Shown here in pieces: positions 1-9,067 of a stretch of DNA of 64,000 nucleotides; position 1 is the first letter of the stretch; each line of letters opens with the position of its first letter. The notes beneath the pieces were generated by a model that saw only the letters and a list, made by a program, of their open reading frames with translations, made no database searches and had not been told where the DNA came from. Origin of the DNA: Eutrophocola sp049446715 (GTDB lineage Bacteria; Pseudomonadota; Gammaproteobacteria; Pseudomonadales; Pseudohongiellaceae). Location: NCBI GenBank assembly GCA_049446715.1, contig JBMTQX010000001.1, forward strand, positions 62,001 to 126,000. The letters are read 5' to 3'. The translations under genes and the position numbers were made by a program.

Positions 1-197
1 GCGACTCTTCCGTCGATAATCCCGAGGAAGCGGATTGCTACGATACGCCGCTGCCCGACGCGGCCAGTGGTGACATCACCGTGGAAACACGGCAACTCAA
101 CATAACCCTCACGGGTAACCTGACCAACGACAGTTTTGTGCAGATTTCCTTGAACCAGAATGTGCGAGTGCGCAACGACCTGGTGAGGAGGCGCTGA
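1..197 (+). CDS. pilW: PilW-like minor pilin, C-terminal end (partial)
   Basis: Only the last 64 codons are inside the window; the frame is open from base 3 to a TGA at 195-197. The residues form a beta-strand-rich tail with short motifs such as ITVETRQLNITLTG and VRVRNDL, which resemble the C-terminus of PilW-type minor pilins. Its stop overlaps the start of the next gene (TGATG), so the two are translationally coupled. Identification rests mainly on its position just before pilX; the prepilin leader lies outside the window. Inferred role: minor pilin in the type IV pilus tip/priming complex at the inner membrane. Confidence 0.7.
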   Translation, partial: DSSVDNPEEADCYDTPLPDAASGDITVETRQLNITLTGNLTNDSFVQISLNQNVRVRNDLVRRR

Positions 198-1465
198 TGA
201 GTGCATTGAATAAAGTCAAAAATCCGGTAATGCGCCGTATTGCGGCTGCAAAAACCTCCCAGCGTGGCGTGCTGACCCTGGCTGTGTCCCTGGCTATTCT
301 CATGTTGAGTACCCTGGTCACCTTCAATGTCTCCAAGGCCATTCTCATGGAGCAGAAAATTACTAATAACGACACGCGCGCCAAGATGGCTTTCGAGGCC
401 GCCGAAGCCGGCATGCTGGCAGCTCTGGATTATATCGAAACCGACCCGAACCGGGTTGCCGGTGCCAATACCTACAATAGTGGTACAGCGTGCGGTCTGC
501 CGGCCGGCAGCGAAATGGACTGTATTTTCGATACCGATGCCGATGGTAACGGAGATACCAATGTTGCCACCGTGGGATCGGCCACGGTGACCGTGACGCT
601 GACGGACCTGTCCACCAACCTGACCAAAATCCGCATTGTGGCCACCGGCCGCAGTGATGACGGCAGTGCAGCACGGCAGATCACCCAGACCATCGTGACC
701 ATCAATCCGCTGCCGAATGCGCCGGACAACCCGGTGATTACCCGCGGCAGCATGATCATCGGCGGCTCAGCCACGGTACATAATCCTGAAGGTCACAGTA
801 CGATCTGGACTGGCAGCGAAATCAACATGGGGTCCAATTACAGTACTGCCACGGAAGTACCTGATGTAGGCGCTGCCGATTACCCGGTCTGCATGGACAC
901 CCCGCCGAATTACTGTACGTCACTCGTGCAGGCCTCTGAAAACGACATCAAGGGCCTGGATGTCATCGAGAATGACACCAGCCTGAGTGCGCTGACAACG
1001 GCAGAATTCTTTGAGAACTTTTTTGGTGTTAATCCGACAACCTACCGCTCGTCCCTGGTCACCATCGATACCACCGCGGCCAATGCCAATACCGATGTGG
1101 ACCTGGCCACCCATGAGGTCATCTGGGTGGAAGGTAACACCACGTTTTCTGGTGTCACCGTAGGCTGCACCATCGCCGTGACCGGCAGCAATGTCTGCAG
1201 TACGGCCAACACCAAGCCCAGTATTGTCATCGTGAACGGCGATGCCTCCTTCAGCGGCGGCAGCCAGTTTTACGGCATTCTCTTCGTCATGGGCAATGCA
1301 CAGATCAGCGGTAATACCACCGTCAGGGGAGCGCTGGTGACAGGTGGTGACACCGAAAGCTCTACCGGGAGCAGTTTTGATGTCTGGTACAGCTCGGACA
1401 TCCTAGGCCGCACCTCCCTGGCGGGAGCGACCACCGGCAGTGCCGGTACGTGGAAGGATTTTTAA
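197..1465 (+). CDS. pilX: PilX-family minor pilin
   Basis: Type IV pilus assembly protein with a PilX_N-type N-terminus. A basic leader ends at QRG (about residue 24) and is followed by a hydrophobic helix (VLTLAVSLAILML) and the family motif AFEAAEAGM near residue 70. As in PilX/GspK-type proteins, the mature helix lacks the usual Glu5. At 422 residues it is about twice the length of Pseudomonas PilX. The C-terminal half has short Gly/Ser/Thr-rich strands (ASFSGGSQFYG, NAQISGNTTVRG) that look like a small beta-solenoid. Start choice: GAGGAGG at 185-191, five bases before the ATG, and overlap with the pilW stop. It probably helps prime pilus assembly; the extra domain could be surface-exposed. 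Confidence 0.85.
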   Translation: MSALNKVKNPVMRRIAAAKTSQRGVLTLAVSLAILMLSTLVTFNVSKAILMEQKITNNDTRAKMAFEAAEAGMLAALDYIETDPNRVAGANTYNSGTACGLPAGSEMDCIFDTDADGNGDTNVATVGSATVTVTLTDLSTNLTKIRIVATGRSDDGSAARQITQTIVTINPLPNAPDNPVITRGSMIIGGSATVHNPEGHSTIWTGSEINMGSNYSTATEVPDVGAADYPVCMDTPPNYCTSLVQASENDIKGLDVIENDTSLSALTTAEFFENFFGVNPTTYRSSLVTIDTTAANANTDVDLATHEVIWVEGNTTFSGVTVGCTIAVTGSNVCSTANTKPSIVIVNGDASFSGGSQFYGILFVMGNAQISGNTTVRGALVTGGDTESSTGSSFDVWYSSDILGRTSLAGATTGSAGTWKDF

Positions 1466-1480
1466 ATCCGGGAGCGAAGT

Positions 1481-3565
1481 ATGAAAATTTTCAGACCAAA
1501 AAATACTGGATTTGGACTGATTGAGATCCTGGTTACCCTGGGCGTGCTCTCCGTGGGCATTCTGGGGGTGACTTCCCTGCAAGGTGTGATTGCCAGGCAG
1601 AGTGCGCACAACAAGGCGCGTTCAGAAGCCCTTAATATTGCGCAGTCGCGCATCGAGGATATGCGTAATTACACGAATGCGGCCGGGTCGATTACGGGAT
1701 TCAACACGCTGTACAGCGATACCGCCGGTTTTGCTAACACTGCCAATATCACTGGCATCAGCACGGATTTTGTGCGAACAGAAAGAATTGCCACGACAGG
1801 CACCATGAAAGACGTGACGGTTAGAGTGGCCTGGACGAATCCATCCGGAGTCGCCCAGTCTGTAAGCCTGGATACCGAATTTTCTTTCGTGTCTCCTCGC
1901 AAGGTTGGTGACAGTGCCCTGGAAGCTTCCGAGGAAAAAGTCGACTCACCAACCGGACGTGCCCGTCTGGGTGACGGAACGGTCACCGATGAGCAGCTTG
2001 CCGATGCCGGTACCGTGAACAACAACGATGGCACGAAGGAGCTGATCGATGGTTCGGACCGGCTCCTGGCTGTCGGCAATGATGTGGTCCTGACCCTGGT
2101 AGAGGCTTGCCAGACCGAAGAGGGAACTTGTGCCGACTTTGTCAGGATCAAGGGCAGGGTCTATGTCGACCGCGACGAGTTGGGTGGTCTTTCGATGGGT
2201 GCCATCAATGTTATTGCCTCTGATGCAGCGTTCTGTTCCCGCAGTTATATACCTTCCGGTGGCGTTGAGGCAGACCGAGTTCCAGTCACCAATGTCACGG
2301 TTAACACGGTCAAGACCAGCGCCAGTAGCAGCGGCGAGTATGAATATTTTGACTATACCTGTTACCTGGGTGGTGGTTGGCATGGCAATGTCGGATTTAT
2401 TGTTTCAGGTAATACAAACTGGGACAGTTGTGTTGGCGACCCGACATCGGCGCAGCCTTACGCTCAGGCCATTCGCGCCTCTCGTCGCGTTTATCGTGGC
2501 ATGCTTTACAAGGTGGATGATTCGGAAGCCGATGGTAAGCAAAGAGTCCCTGATTCCGAACTTGTGCAGTATTTTACCCAGGGTGTCGGTGACAGCGTTG
2601 AGCTGCCAGTGCCGAACTCGGGCGATTCTACCCATGATTTTATTCTCACCGGGGCATTCAATGCCTCCCAGTTGGGTAATCCCAATCCCTGCCTCAATCT
2701 TGGCCCGATGACACGGACGGATTCCAACCTGAATGGCGCTGCAGGCGATCGTTTTGCCGGTATTCCGGACGATTTCTATTGCCTGAACGATGGCTACAGC
2801 AATGACGTGTCCACGCTCGATTTGATTCCTAGAGGCTACGGTGTGGAAAACCACCCGGGGTACGGCAACACCTGTCCCTACAATCCGGCAGATCCGCCAG
2901 CTACCCTACACCATGTCACGGGTGATATTTCCATGACGGCACCGCAGACGGATGAAAGCACCACGCTGGCTAACGGTATTCTGGCCTTTACATCGGATGG
3001 TCCGGGTTCATGCACCATTGATGCCACAGCAACGTATTCCCTGCTGTTAGCCAGTTACACGAAAAGCTATGACTGTATCGTCTTTGACTGGACCGCCACT
3101 GCGGATGACAACACCACCCAGTTGGAAGGTTGGACCGGTTATATCGAGGTTGATTACGACCAGTCCAGCATGAGCTGCGATCCCAAACGGATCAGCTTTT
3201 CCGACCTCACGGTGGATAGCGCTGACAATGATTTCACCAACTGTTCACCGGGTTCGTTCATTTACTTTACCGGTGCTGTTATCAGTGCTCCCAACAACAG
3301 GGAATTGCAGAGTGTCACTATCAGTGATGCAGGTGGCCGTTGTGAGCTGGCAGCTGATGGTCTCAGCTTTACCTGCCTGACCGGTGAAATCGGTCTTATT
3401 CCACCGACCTGGACCGGGACTTTAACCATGACCACTGACGCCAACTATGTCTGTACTGCAACCCGTACGGGCGCTAACCCCGGAATGTTCAGCTACACGA
3501 ACCAGCCCTCGGGTTTTGTGAATCTGGATATCACGCTGTCCAACAATACAAACAGTTGTCCCTAG
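1481..3565 (+). CDS. pilV: PilV-family minor pilin with very large Cys-rich C-terminal region
   Basis: The N-terminus is a classic class III prepilin: a short basic leader, cleavage site G^FGLIE with Glu5, a hydrophobic helix, then a PilV-like region (SLQGVIARQSAHNKARSEALNIAQSRIEDMRN). Residues 1-150 therefore match the PilV family, whose members are usually about 150-220 residues. This protein has 694. The remaining 540 residues have no family that I recognise, are Gly/Asp/Asn/Thr-rich with probable beta strands, and hold 16 cysteines by my count, an even number that would suit disulfides in the periplasm or outside the cell. It lies 15 bp after pilX with a GGGAG ribosome site. Inference: a pilus-tip minor pilin carrying an adhesin-like head. 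No frameshift is needed to make this length. Confidence 0.85.
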   Translation: MKIFRPKNTGFGLIEILVTLGVLSVGILGVTSLQGVIARQSAHNKARSEALNIAQSRIEDMRNYTNAAGSITGFNTLYSDTAGFANTANITGISTDFVRTERIATTGTMKDVTVRVAWTNPSGVAQSVSLDTEFSFVSPRKVGDSALEASEEKVDSPTGRARLGDGTVTDEQLADAGTVNNNDGTKELIDGSDRLLAVGNDVVLTLVEACQTEEGTCADFVRIKGRVYVDRDELGGLSMGAINVIASDAAFCSRSYIPSGGVEADRVPVTNVTVNTVKTSASSSGEYEYFDYTCYLGGGWHGNVGFIVSGNTNWDSCVGDPTSAQPYAQAIRASRRVYRGMLYKVDDSEADGKQRVPDSELVQYFTQGVGDSVELPVPNSGDSTHDFILTGAFNASQLGNPNPCLNLGPMTRTDSNLNGAAGDRFAGIPDDFYCLNDGYSNDVSTLDLIPRGYGVENHPGYGNTCPYNPADPPATLHHVTGDISMTAPQTDESTTLANGILAFTSDGPGSCTIDATATYSLLLASYTKSYDCIVFDWTATADDNTTQLEGWTGYIEVDYDQSSMSCDPKRISFSDLTVDSADNDFTNCSPGSFIYFTGAVISAPNNRELQSVTISDAGGRCELAADGLSFTCLTGEIGLIPPTWTGTLTMTTDANYVCTATRTGANPGMFSYTNQPSGFVNLDITLSNNTNSCP

Positions 3566-3611
3566 TCCAGCAGTTCAGGTGCAGGTATGGTCTGCGCCTG
3601 ATAAAACTCGC

Positions 3612-3617
3612 TATACT
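3612..3617 (+). promoter_or_regulatory. Possible -10 box upstream of pilE
   Basis: TATACT in the 117-bp gap between pilV and pilE is a good -10 hexamer, but the matching -35 position (GGTCTG at 3589-3594) is poor. It may allow extra transcription of pilE; it could also be chance. Confidence 0.25.
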
Positions 3618-3682
3618 GGCCGCTCGTTATGACCGGCGGTCAGTTTCAAGTGAGCTTGATTGCCGGCTTCGGAGAGACAAGC

Positions 3683-4129
3683 ATGTTAAAGCGCAAGCCT
3701 GAAATGTCGGGGTTTACCCTGATCGAGATGATGATCGCCATTGCGATCATCGGTATTCTGGCCATGGTCGCTTATCCTTCCTACCAGGACAGCATGCGCA
3801 GTTCCCGCCGCGCTGACGGTATTGCCGCTGCTTTGCAGGTGCAGGTGGCCCAAGAACGCTTTCGGGGTAACTGTCGCTTCTATGCCAAGACTATCGGGTC
3901 AACAGATACGTGCGGTGCCAGTGCGGCAGCAAGTACTGTGGCGACCATTTCTTCCAGCAATGACGGCTTCTATACTTTGAGTATAGAAGGTACGCCCTCA
4001 GGCAATTCCTATGTCATCCTGATTGATCCGACCGGTTCCCAGGCGGCAGACACGGCCTGTAATCCGATGCGCCTGACCTTCAATAATGTTAATCCTAATG
4101 GCGTGAAGTCGCCGACGGATTGCTGGTAA
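3683..4129 (+). CDS. pilE: PilE-family type IV minor pilin
   Basis: Prepilin of 148 residues. The leader MLKRKPEMSG is followed by FTLIEMMIAIAIIGILAMVAYPSY, a textbook class III signal with cleavage after Gly10 and Glu5 present. The C-terminal part contains two Cys pairs, the last ending ...SPTDCW, typical of the pilin D-loop. The ATG at 3683 is preferred over an upstream in-frame ATG at 3629 because it has GGAGAGA at 3671-3677 and gives a normal short leader. It is the last gene of the minor-pilin operon. PilE-type proteins help to start or stabilise the fibre; the major pilin gene is not in this window. Confidence 0.88.
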   Translation: MLKRKPEMSGFTLIEMMIAIAIIGILAMVAYPSYQDSMRSSRRADGIAAALQVQVAQERFRGNCRFYAKTIGSTDTCGASAAASTVATISSSNDGFYTLSIEGTPSGNSYVILIDPTGSQAADTACNPMRLTFNNVNPNGVKSPTDCW

Positions 4130-4299
4130 AAAATTACGAGGAAGGGAGAAAGGGAAAAAAGGGCGATCAGAAAAGCTCAGTTATCAAAGTCTCATTTTTT
4201 TGTACAACATATCAAGGCCAAGATTCTTTCCCTATGCGGCATTTTAGAATCCGCTATCTCTCCGTTTTTGCTTTCTACTCTTCACCATCTACTTCTCCC

Positions 4300-4863
4300 T
4301 CAACACGCTAACGCCTCACCCTGGCTGTTCTCCACTATGCCGTCCCCGTCCTTATCCCTGGCGTAACGGGTCCTGCCGGTAAAACTGATGATGACTTGCC
4401 TGGCGAGATTAGCATCGCCGTTTTCGGGGCAGTAGGTGAAGTTGCCGTTCTGGTAGTTGGTCATTCCGAACGGGGTCATTTGCAGATATTGTTTGTTGCC
4501 GAAGGAGCGGAATTTCAGCGACCCCGGGATCATCAAAGGCTCCAGGCGGTACAACAACCGGTCGTCGCCGTTCATCTGCCTGTCGCCATTGCGGTCTGTA
4601 AAGACAATGCTGCCATCGTGCCATTGCCCCTGGCAGTGTGCGCCATCGTCACTGCGGCAGAAAGTGACCATGGTGGCTTCATTGACCGCTGTCTGGCGTG
4701 CCATGGCAATAGCGGACACGATATCGGTCATGGCAGATTCCGCGTGCCGTTTGTCCCTGGTCTCGGCAAAACCACCCACATTGACACTGACAAGCAGGAT
4801 GGCGAGCAGTGCGACACACACCAGCAGTTCAACCAGGGTCAGCCCGCGCATTTGCCCATCCAT
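4300..4863 (-). CDS. fimT: GspH/FimT-family pseudopilin
   Basis: Prepilin-like protein of 187 residues. The leader MDGQMRG is followed by LTLVELLVCVALLAILLV (cleavage after Gly, Glu5 present). The globular part has hallmarks of the GspH/FimT family: a W..GSIVFTDRNGD segment near residue 83 and F-x-x-G...F.YC near residue 135. It runs convergently toward pilE, with a 170-bp gap that shows no clear terminator. FimT/FimU-type proteins sit in the pilus tip complex and FimT members have been linked to DNA binding during transformation. Which of the two this is cannot be decided without comparison. Confidence 0.85.
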   Translation of the reverse strand: MDGQMRGLTLVELLVCVALLAILLVSVNVGGFAETRDKRHAESAMTDIVSAIAMARQTAVNEATMVTFCRSDDGAHCQGQWHDGSIVFTDRNGDRQMNGDDRLLYRLEPLMIPGSLKFRSFGNKQYLQMTPFGMTNYQNGNFTYCPENGDANLARQVIISFTGRTRYARDKDGDGIVENSQGEALAC

Positions 4864-4969
4864 GGCACCTCCTTTTTCCTGCAGTTAAGGACAGCTTTCG
4901 GGGATTGCCAAATCAACCTGGTGGCAGCATGTGCCCTGGCGGTGATTTACGGGGTTGAATGAGGAGAAT

Positions 4970-4999
4970 TTGTGAATTCTTTTTTTTGCTGTTTACTAT
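4970..4999 (+). promoter_or_regulatory. Candidate sigma70 promoter for the DUF5916 gene
   Basis: TTGTGA (4970-4975), an 18-base T-rich spacer and TACTAT (4994-4999) lie about 57 bp before the ATG at 5056, in an AT-rich island. Similarity to consensus is moderate. Confidence 0.35.
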
Positions 5000-5055
5000 T
5001 AAAATCAGTTAGTTAAACTTGCGCGCCTAATAATTTAATACACCATGCCGTTGAC

Positions 5056-7305
5056 ATGATTTCTGGCAACAAAAGTTACAAGAAAAGCCTTTCCCCCTCC
5101 CCCATTTTCGGTCGCCTTCTGTCAATACTGGTGTTCCTTGTGCTGTTTGCTGCAAACCTGCAGGCACAGGACACTCAGACTGCTGCATCCACTTCGCGCA
5201 AACGGGTTGAAATTGCCCGCACCGACCTGGCGCCGGAAATAGATGGGGTGCTGGATGACGAGATCTGGAAAAATGCGACTGTCATCTCCGACATGCACCA
5301 GTTCGAACCCGCAGATCATGTCGAGCCATCCGAGCGCAGCGAATTCTACCTGGCGTACAGTGAGCGTTACTTTTACGTTGGCGCCAGGCTCTACGACAGT
5401 GACCCTTCATCCATCAGTGCGCGCCAGCTGGTTCAGGGTCAGAACATGCAGTTTGACGATGCCTTCGAGTTCATCCTGGACACCTTCAACAACGGGCGCA
5501 CCGGCTACCAGTTCCAGGTCAATCCCAACGGCATCCGGCGGGAAGGGGTTTACGACCAGCCCAACAACCTGAACCGGGACTGGACCGGCATCTGGCTGGT
5601 GGAAAGCCGGATTGACGACCAGGGCTGGACGGCTGAAGTCGCTATCCCATTCAACACACTGAATTTTGATCCCGAAACCGAAGAGTGGGGTTTCACTATT
5701 GCCAGGACCATTGCCCGCAAGCGGGAGGAAATAGCCTGGTCTTCGTTCAATCGCAATATCAATCCGACCACCACGGGCCTGATTACAGGCATTCGTGATA
5801 TTCGCCAGGGTATTGGCCTGGACGTGATTCCATCCATCGCCATGGCTACCTCCGAGGATCATGTCGCCGGTACCAGCAATGACCGCTTTGATCCCTCATT
5901 GAATGTGTTCTACAAGATCACGCCGAACCTGACCGGGGCCCTGACGTTTAATACGGACTTTTCGGCGACAGAAGTCGATAACCGCCAGGTGAACCTGACC
6001 CGTTTTTCCCTGTTCTTTCCGGAAAAACGTGACTTCTTCCTGCAGGATGTCGATATTTTTTCCTTTGGCGGACTTGGCGGTGGCGGTAACTTCAACAACA
6101 ACAGCAACGGCATTCCGTTCTATTCCCGTCGTATCGGCCTGAACAGCCGGACGGGACAACCTGTTGATATCGATGCCGGGGTCAAGATGACGGGCCGTGT
6201 CGGCAACTGGAACGTGGGGGCGCTGGGTGTGCAGCAGGGCGATACGCCGGGTCTGGACGGTCAGTCTGTCTTTGTGGGCCGGGCTGCGGCTAACGTGCTG
6301 TCGGAATCGAGCATCGGCGGCATCGTCACTTACGGTGATCCCAATAGTGAAACGGACAACGCCCTGGGTGGTGTCGATTTTCGTTATCAGAACACCCGCT
6401 TTTCCGATCGCTACACGATGCGGGGTAATGCCTTTTACCAGCAAACCGATACCACCGGCCTGACCGGTGATGACAAGGCCTATGGGGTGCGTATAAACCT
6501 CGATACCCAGGGCAATGGCTTCGGGGGCTCTACCGGTTACACCTATATCGGCGAGGACTTCAATCCGGCCCTGGGTTTTGCCAACCTGCGGGGCGCCGAA
6601 ACCTACAGCCTGATGGGCCGCTTTCGCCGCTTCTTTCAGGGTCATCCGGTACTGAGAACGTTCAATATGTTTGGCCGCTTTGACCATGACCGCGACCTGG
6701 CCACAGGCGAGATGATCAGTGAGTCGCTCTTTACCCGCTTCATCAACCTAAATACCCATCGAGGTGACCAGATCGGCCTGGGTATCAGTCGCAGTCGTGA
6801 GGGTCTGTTCCGGGATTTCGAAATCCGTCCCGGTGTCGTGATTCCGGCAGGCAAGTACAGCTTCTTGAATCTCAACGGCCAGATCGAATTTTCCAACCAG
6901 CGCAACTTTGCCCCGAGTATTGGCTTCAATCACGGCGAGTATTATGACGGTGACCGGACCCAGTACGATATCGGCCTGGAATGGCGCCCGGATGAGCACT
7001 TCTTCCTGAACTTCCGCTACAACTACCAGGATATCGAGCTGCCCTATGGCGACTTTGTGGTCAGGCTGGTGAGTGCCAACGTGAACTACGCCTTCAACTC
7101 AAAGTGGTCCTGGGTCAATCTCATCCAGTACGACAACTTTTCCAGCAGCCTGGGGCTGAACAGCCGCCTGCGCTGGAATCCCCAGGCCGGTGAAGACCTG
7201 TTCATCGTGGTGAACTACAACTTTGATTCGGAAGGCACTTTTACCGAGCTGAGCCGGGAAAGATCCGAAATCGCCCTGAAGTACACCAAAACATTCCGTT
7301 TTTAG
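5056..7305 (+). CDS. Secreted DUF5916 protein with CBM9-like domain and predicted outer-membrane barrel
   Basis: The 749-residue protein begins with a signal peptide (hydrophobic stretch RLLSILVFLVLFAANLQAQ, cleavage near residue 38). Residues about 50-215 match the carbohydrate-binding family 9-like fold found at the N-terminus of DUF5916 proteins (PEIDGVLDDEIWKNA, FYVGARLYDSDP, FEFILDTF). Residues about 230-749 carry the family motif FFPEKRDFFLQD and then alternating aromatic strands ending ...KYTKTFRF; a C-terminal Phe is typical of outer-membrane beta barrels. Function is not established; relatives are common in marine bacteria and often lie near peptidases or glycan genes, which is not the case here. 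The ribosome site is weak, but the ATG at 5056 gives a good signal peptide. Confidence 0.85.
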   Translation: MISGNKSYKKSLSPSPIFGRLLSILVFLVLFAANLQAQDTQTAASTSRKRVEIARTDLAPEIDGVLDDEIWKNATVISDMHQFEPADHVEPSERSEFYLAYSERYFYVGARLYDSDPSSISARQLVQGQNMQFDDAFEFILDTFNNGRTGYQFQVNPNGIRREGVYDQPNNLNRDWTGIWLVESRIDDQGWTAEVAIPFNTLNFDPETEEWGFTIARTIARKREEIAWSSFNRNINPTTTGLITGIRDIRQGIGLDVIPSIAMATSEDHVAGTSNDRFDPSLNVFYKITPNLTGALTFNTDFSATEVDNRQVNLTRFSLFFPEKRDFFLQDVDIFSFGGLGGGGNFNNNSNGIPFYSRRIGLNSRTGQPVDIDAGVKMTGRVGNWNVGALGVQQGDTPGLDGQSVFVGRAAANVLSESSIGGIVTYGDPNSETDNALGGVDFRYQNTRFSDRYTMRGNAFYQQTDTTGLTGDDKAYGVRINLDTQGNGFGGSTGYTYIGEDFNPALGFANLRGAETYSLMGRFRRFFQGHPVLRTFNMFGRFDHDRDLATGEMISESLFTRFINLNTHRGDQIGLGISRSREGLFRDFEIRPGVVIPAGKYSFLNLNGQIEFSNQRNFAPSIGFNHGEYYDGDRTQYDIGLEWRPDEHFFLNFRYNYQDIELPYGDFVVRLVSANVNYAFNSKWSWVNLIQYDNFSSSLGLNSRLRWNPQAGEDLFIVVNYNFDSEGTFTELSRERSEIALKYTKTFRF

Positions 7306-7374
7306 GTGAACTTACCTATCATCAATTTCAGCTTCAGGTTTCCGGGGGGCTAAACCGGAAGATAGACACGCACA

Positions 7375-8094
7375 ATGCTGAAATTCCACGCCATATCCGA
7401 TGTCGGTCTCGTCCGGGATAACAACGAAGATTACCACCTGGTTGACCCGGAATACGGCTTGATCATCGTGGCCGATGGGGCGGGCGGGCATGCCGACGGA
7501 GAAATTGCCAGTCGCGTGGCGGTGGAAAGCTGCTACCAGTACCTCACCCGCGAAGACTACCTGCTCGACACCACCGACACGCGCAAGACACTCATGGACA
7601 GTATTGTCTTCGCTAACAAGCAGCTTATTGAATTCAAACAGAAAAAAATGCCCGGCAGTGACATGGGCACCACCCTGTCCTGCGTCTGCATCAAAGACAG
7701 GCAGGCCAGTTTTGCCTGGATGGGGGACTCCCGGATTTACCGCCTGAATGCCGCGGAAGCGGCTGTCGCCCAGCTCAGTGTGGATCATACGTTGTACCAG
7801 GAAATGCTGGCCCGGGGCGAGGTGGGCAGCAGCTTCAACAAGCATGTGCTCAGCCGGATGCTAGGCAGCAATCCCTATGCCCAGCCTGATGGTGACAGTC
7901 AGTCCGTCATGTCTGGCGACACGCTGCTTGTCTGCAGTGATGGTTTCAGTGATCTTGTCCCGGAGTTTCGTATTCAGGAGACGGTTGCGGCATACGGGGA
8001 CAGCCTGGATGACATGGCGCAGGTATTTGTTGAACTGGCCAAGGGGCAGGGTGGACGCGACAATATCACGGTGGCGCTGGTCAGCTTATCCTGA
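7375..8094 (+). CDS. PP2C-family serine/threonine phosphatase
   Basis: Soluble 239-residue PPM phosphatase, like PppA/PrpC/Stp1. All metal-binding motifs are visible: RDNNEDY (14-20), VADGAGGHADGE (32-43), MGDSRIY near 122, SDGFSD near 189 and GGRDNITV near the C-terminus. It dephosphorylates Ser/Thr residues using Mn/Mg. It lies 69 bp after the DUF5916 gene and converges, with only 19 bp between stops, on a Ser/Thr kinase gene. The pair is the probable functional unit: kinase and reversing phosphatase. No type VI secretion genes, a frequent context for such pairs, are seen nearby. Confidence 0.93.
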   Translation: MLKFHAISDVGLVRDNNEDYHLVDPEYGLIIVADGAGGHADGEIASRVAVESCYQYLTREDYLLDTTDTRKTLMDSIVFANKQLIEFKQKKMPGSDMGTTLSCVCIKDRQASFAWMGDSRIYRLNAAEAAVAQLSVDHTLYQEMLARGEVGSSFNKHVLSRMLGSNPYAQPDGDSQSVMSGDTLLVCSDGFSDLVPEFRIQETVAAYGDSLDDMAQVFVELAKGQGGRDNITVALVSLS

Positions 8095-8113
8095 GCCAGC
8101 ATCCTGATCTCAC

Positions 8114-9067
8114 CTATTCGAGGCGCCAGGTTTCCTGCAGCAGGCGCAACAACTCACTCATGGTTTGCAGCCGGCGTGCCGGATCTTTCTCCAGGCATTG
8201 CATGGTGGCCGATTCGAGCAGTTCCGGAATCGGATACCTGGCGATCGTTGATGGCCGTTCGGGAACGTCATTGAGTACGCTTTTGACCAGCTGGTCCATG
8301 GTCTCGCCTTTGACCGGTGGATCTCCGGCAAGGATTTCATAAATCACGGCTGCCAGGCTGTAGATGTCCGTGCGGGCATTAATGGCAGGATCCTTGCCGA
8401 TCTGCTCGGGCGACATGTACGAAATGGTGCCCTGCAATTTGTCCTTGCCGGTGATGGAAATATCGTCGGTTTCCGGGTCAACACCGTCCCCCAGAGATTC
8501 CTGTGTGCCCTCGGTATCCCAGACCTTCGCCAGTCCCCAGTCCATCAGAATGACCTCGCCGAAAGGTCCGACAAGGATGTTTTCCGGCTTGATGTCCCGA
8601 TGCAGTACGCCATGGGAGTGCGCATATTCCAGTGCATGGCCGACATCGATCACCACATCTATCAACTGGGTCAGGTCGTAGCGTTCCCGGTAATCCAGGA
8701 TCTCGCGCAGGGTATAACCATGCACCAGCTTCATGGTGAAGTAATAGTGGCCCTTGTTGTTCCGCCCCAACTCGTATGTCGGAATCGTGTTGGGATGCTG
8801 GAGCATGGCGGAGACCCTTGCTTCGCGCAGCAGGCGCTGCTGCTCTATGGGGTCATCGGCGAACTCGGGCTTCAGGGTTTTGTAGCAGACAAAGCGCCCG
8901 AGATTCATGTCCTTGCAGGACTGAATGATGGACTTGCCGCCCTTGGCAATGGTGCTGAAAAAGGCATAGCGCAGATTCGGGTCAAGTTTGGCGGGCAAGG
9001 GTTGGTCGGTGTCTTCCTTGTAGACCTGGGCATATTCCTTGACGGGCAATTCGGGAAACTGGGGCAT
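8114..9067 (-). CDS. Hanks-type serine/threonine protein kinase
   Basis: A kinase domain occupies most of the 317 residues and there is no membrane segment, unlike PknB-type sensors. Visible motifs are the ATP-binding Lys63 (CYKTLK), Glu82 of helix C, the catalytic loop HRDIKPEN (156-163), the metal loop as DWG at 176-178 instead of DFG, GTISYMSPEQ (213-222) and DIYSLA (234-239). The glycine-rich loop is degenerate (AKGGKS, 41-46). Catalytic residues are intact, so activity is expected. It faces the PP2C gene tail-to-tail. Substrates are unknown; the short N-terminal 35 residues may be a docking tail. Confidence 0.92.
   Translation of the reverse strand: MPQFPELPVKEYAQVYKEDTDQPLPAKLDPNLRYAFFSTIAKGGKSIIQSCKDMNLGRFVCYKTLKPEFADDPIEQQRLLREARVSAMLQHPNTIPTYELGRNNKGHYYFTMKLVHGYTLREILDYRERYDLTQLIDVVIDVGHALEYAHSHGVLHRDIKPENILVGPFGEVILMDWGLAKVWDTEGTQESLGDGVDPETDDISITGKDKLQGTISYMSPEQIGKDPAINARTDIYSLAAVIYEILAGDPPVKGETMDQLVKSVLNDVPERPSTIARYPIPELLESATMQCLEKDPARRLQTMSELLRLLQETWRLE

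Noticed and set aside
5896..6687. 263-codon open frame on the minus strand inside the DUF5916 gene
   Set aside because: Antisense shadow of a well-supported gene, with no family motif and no ribosome site.
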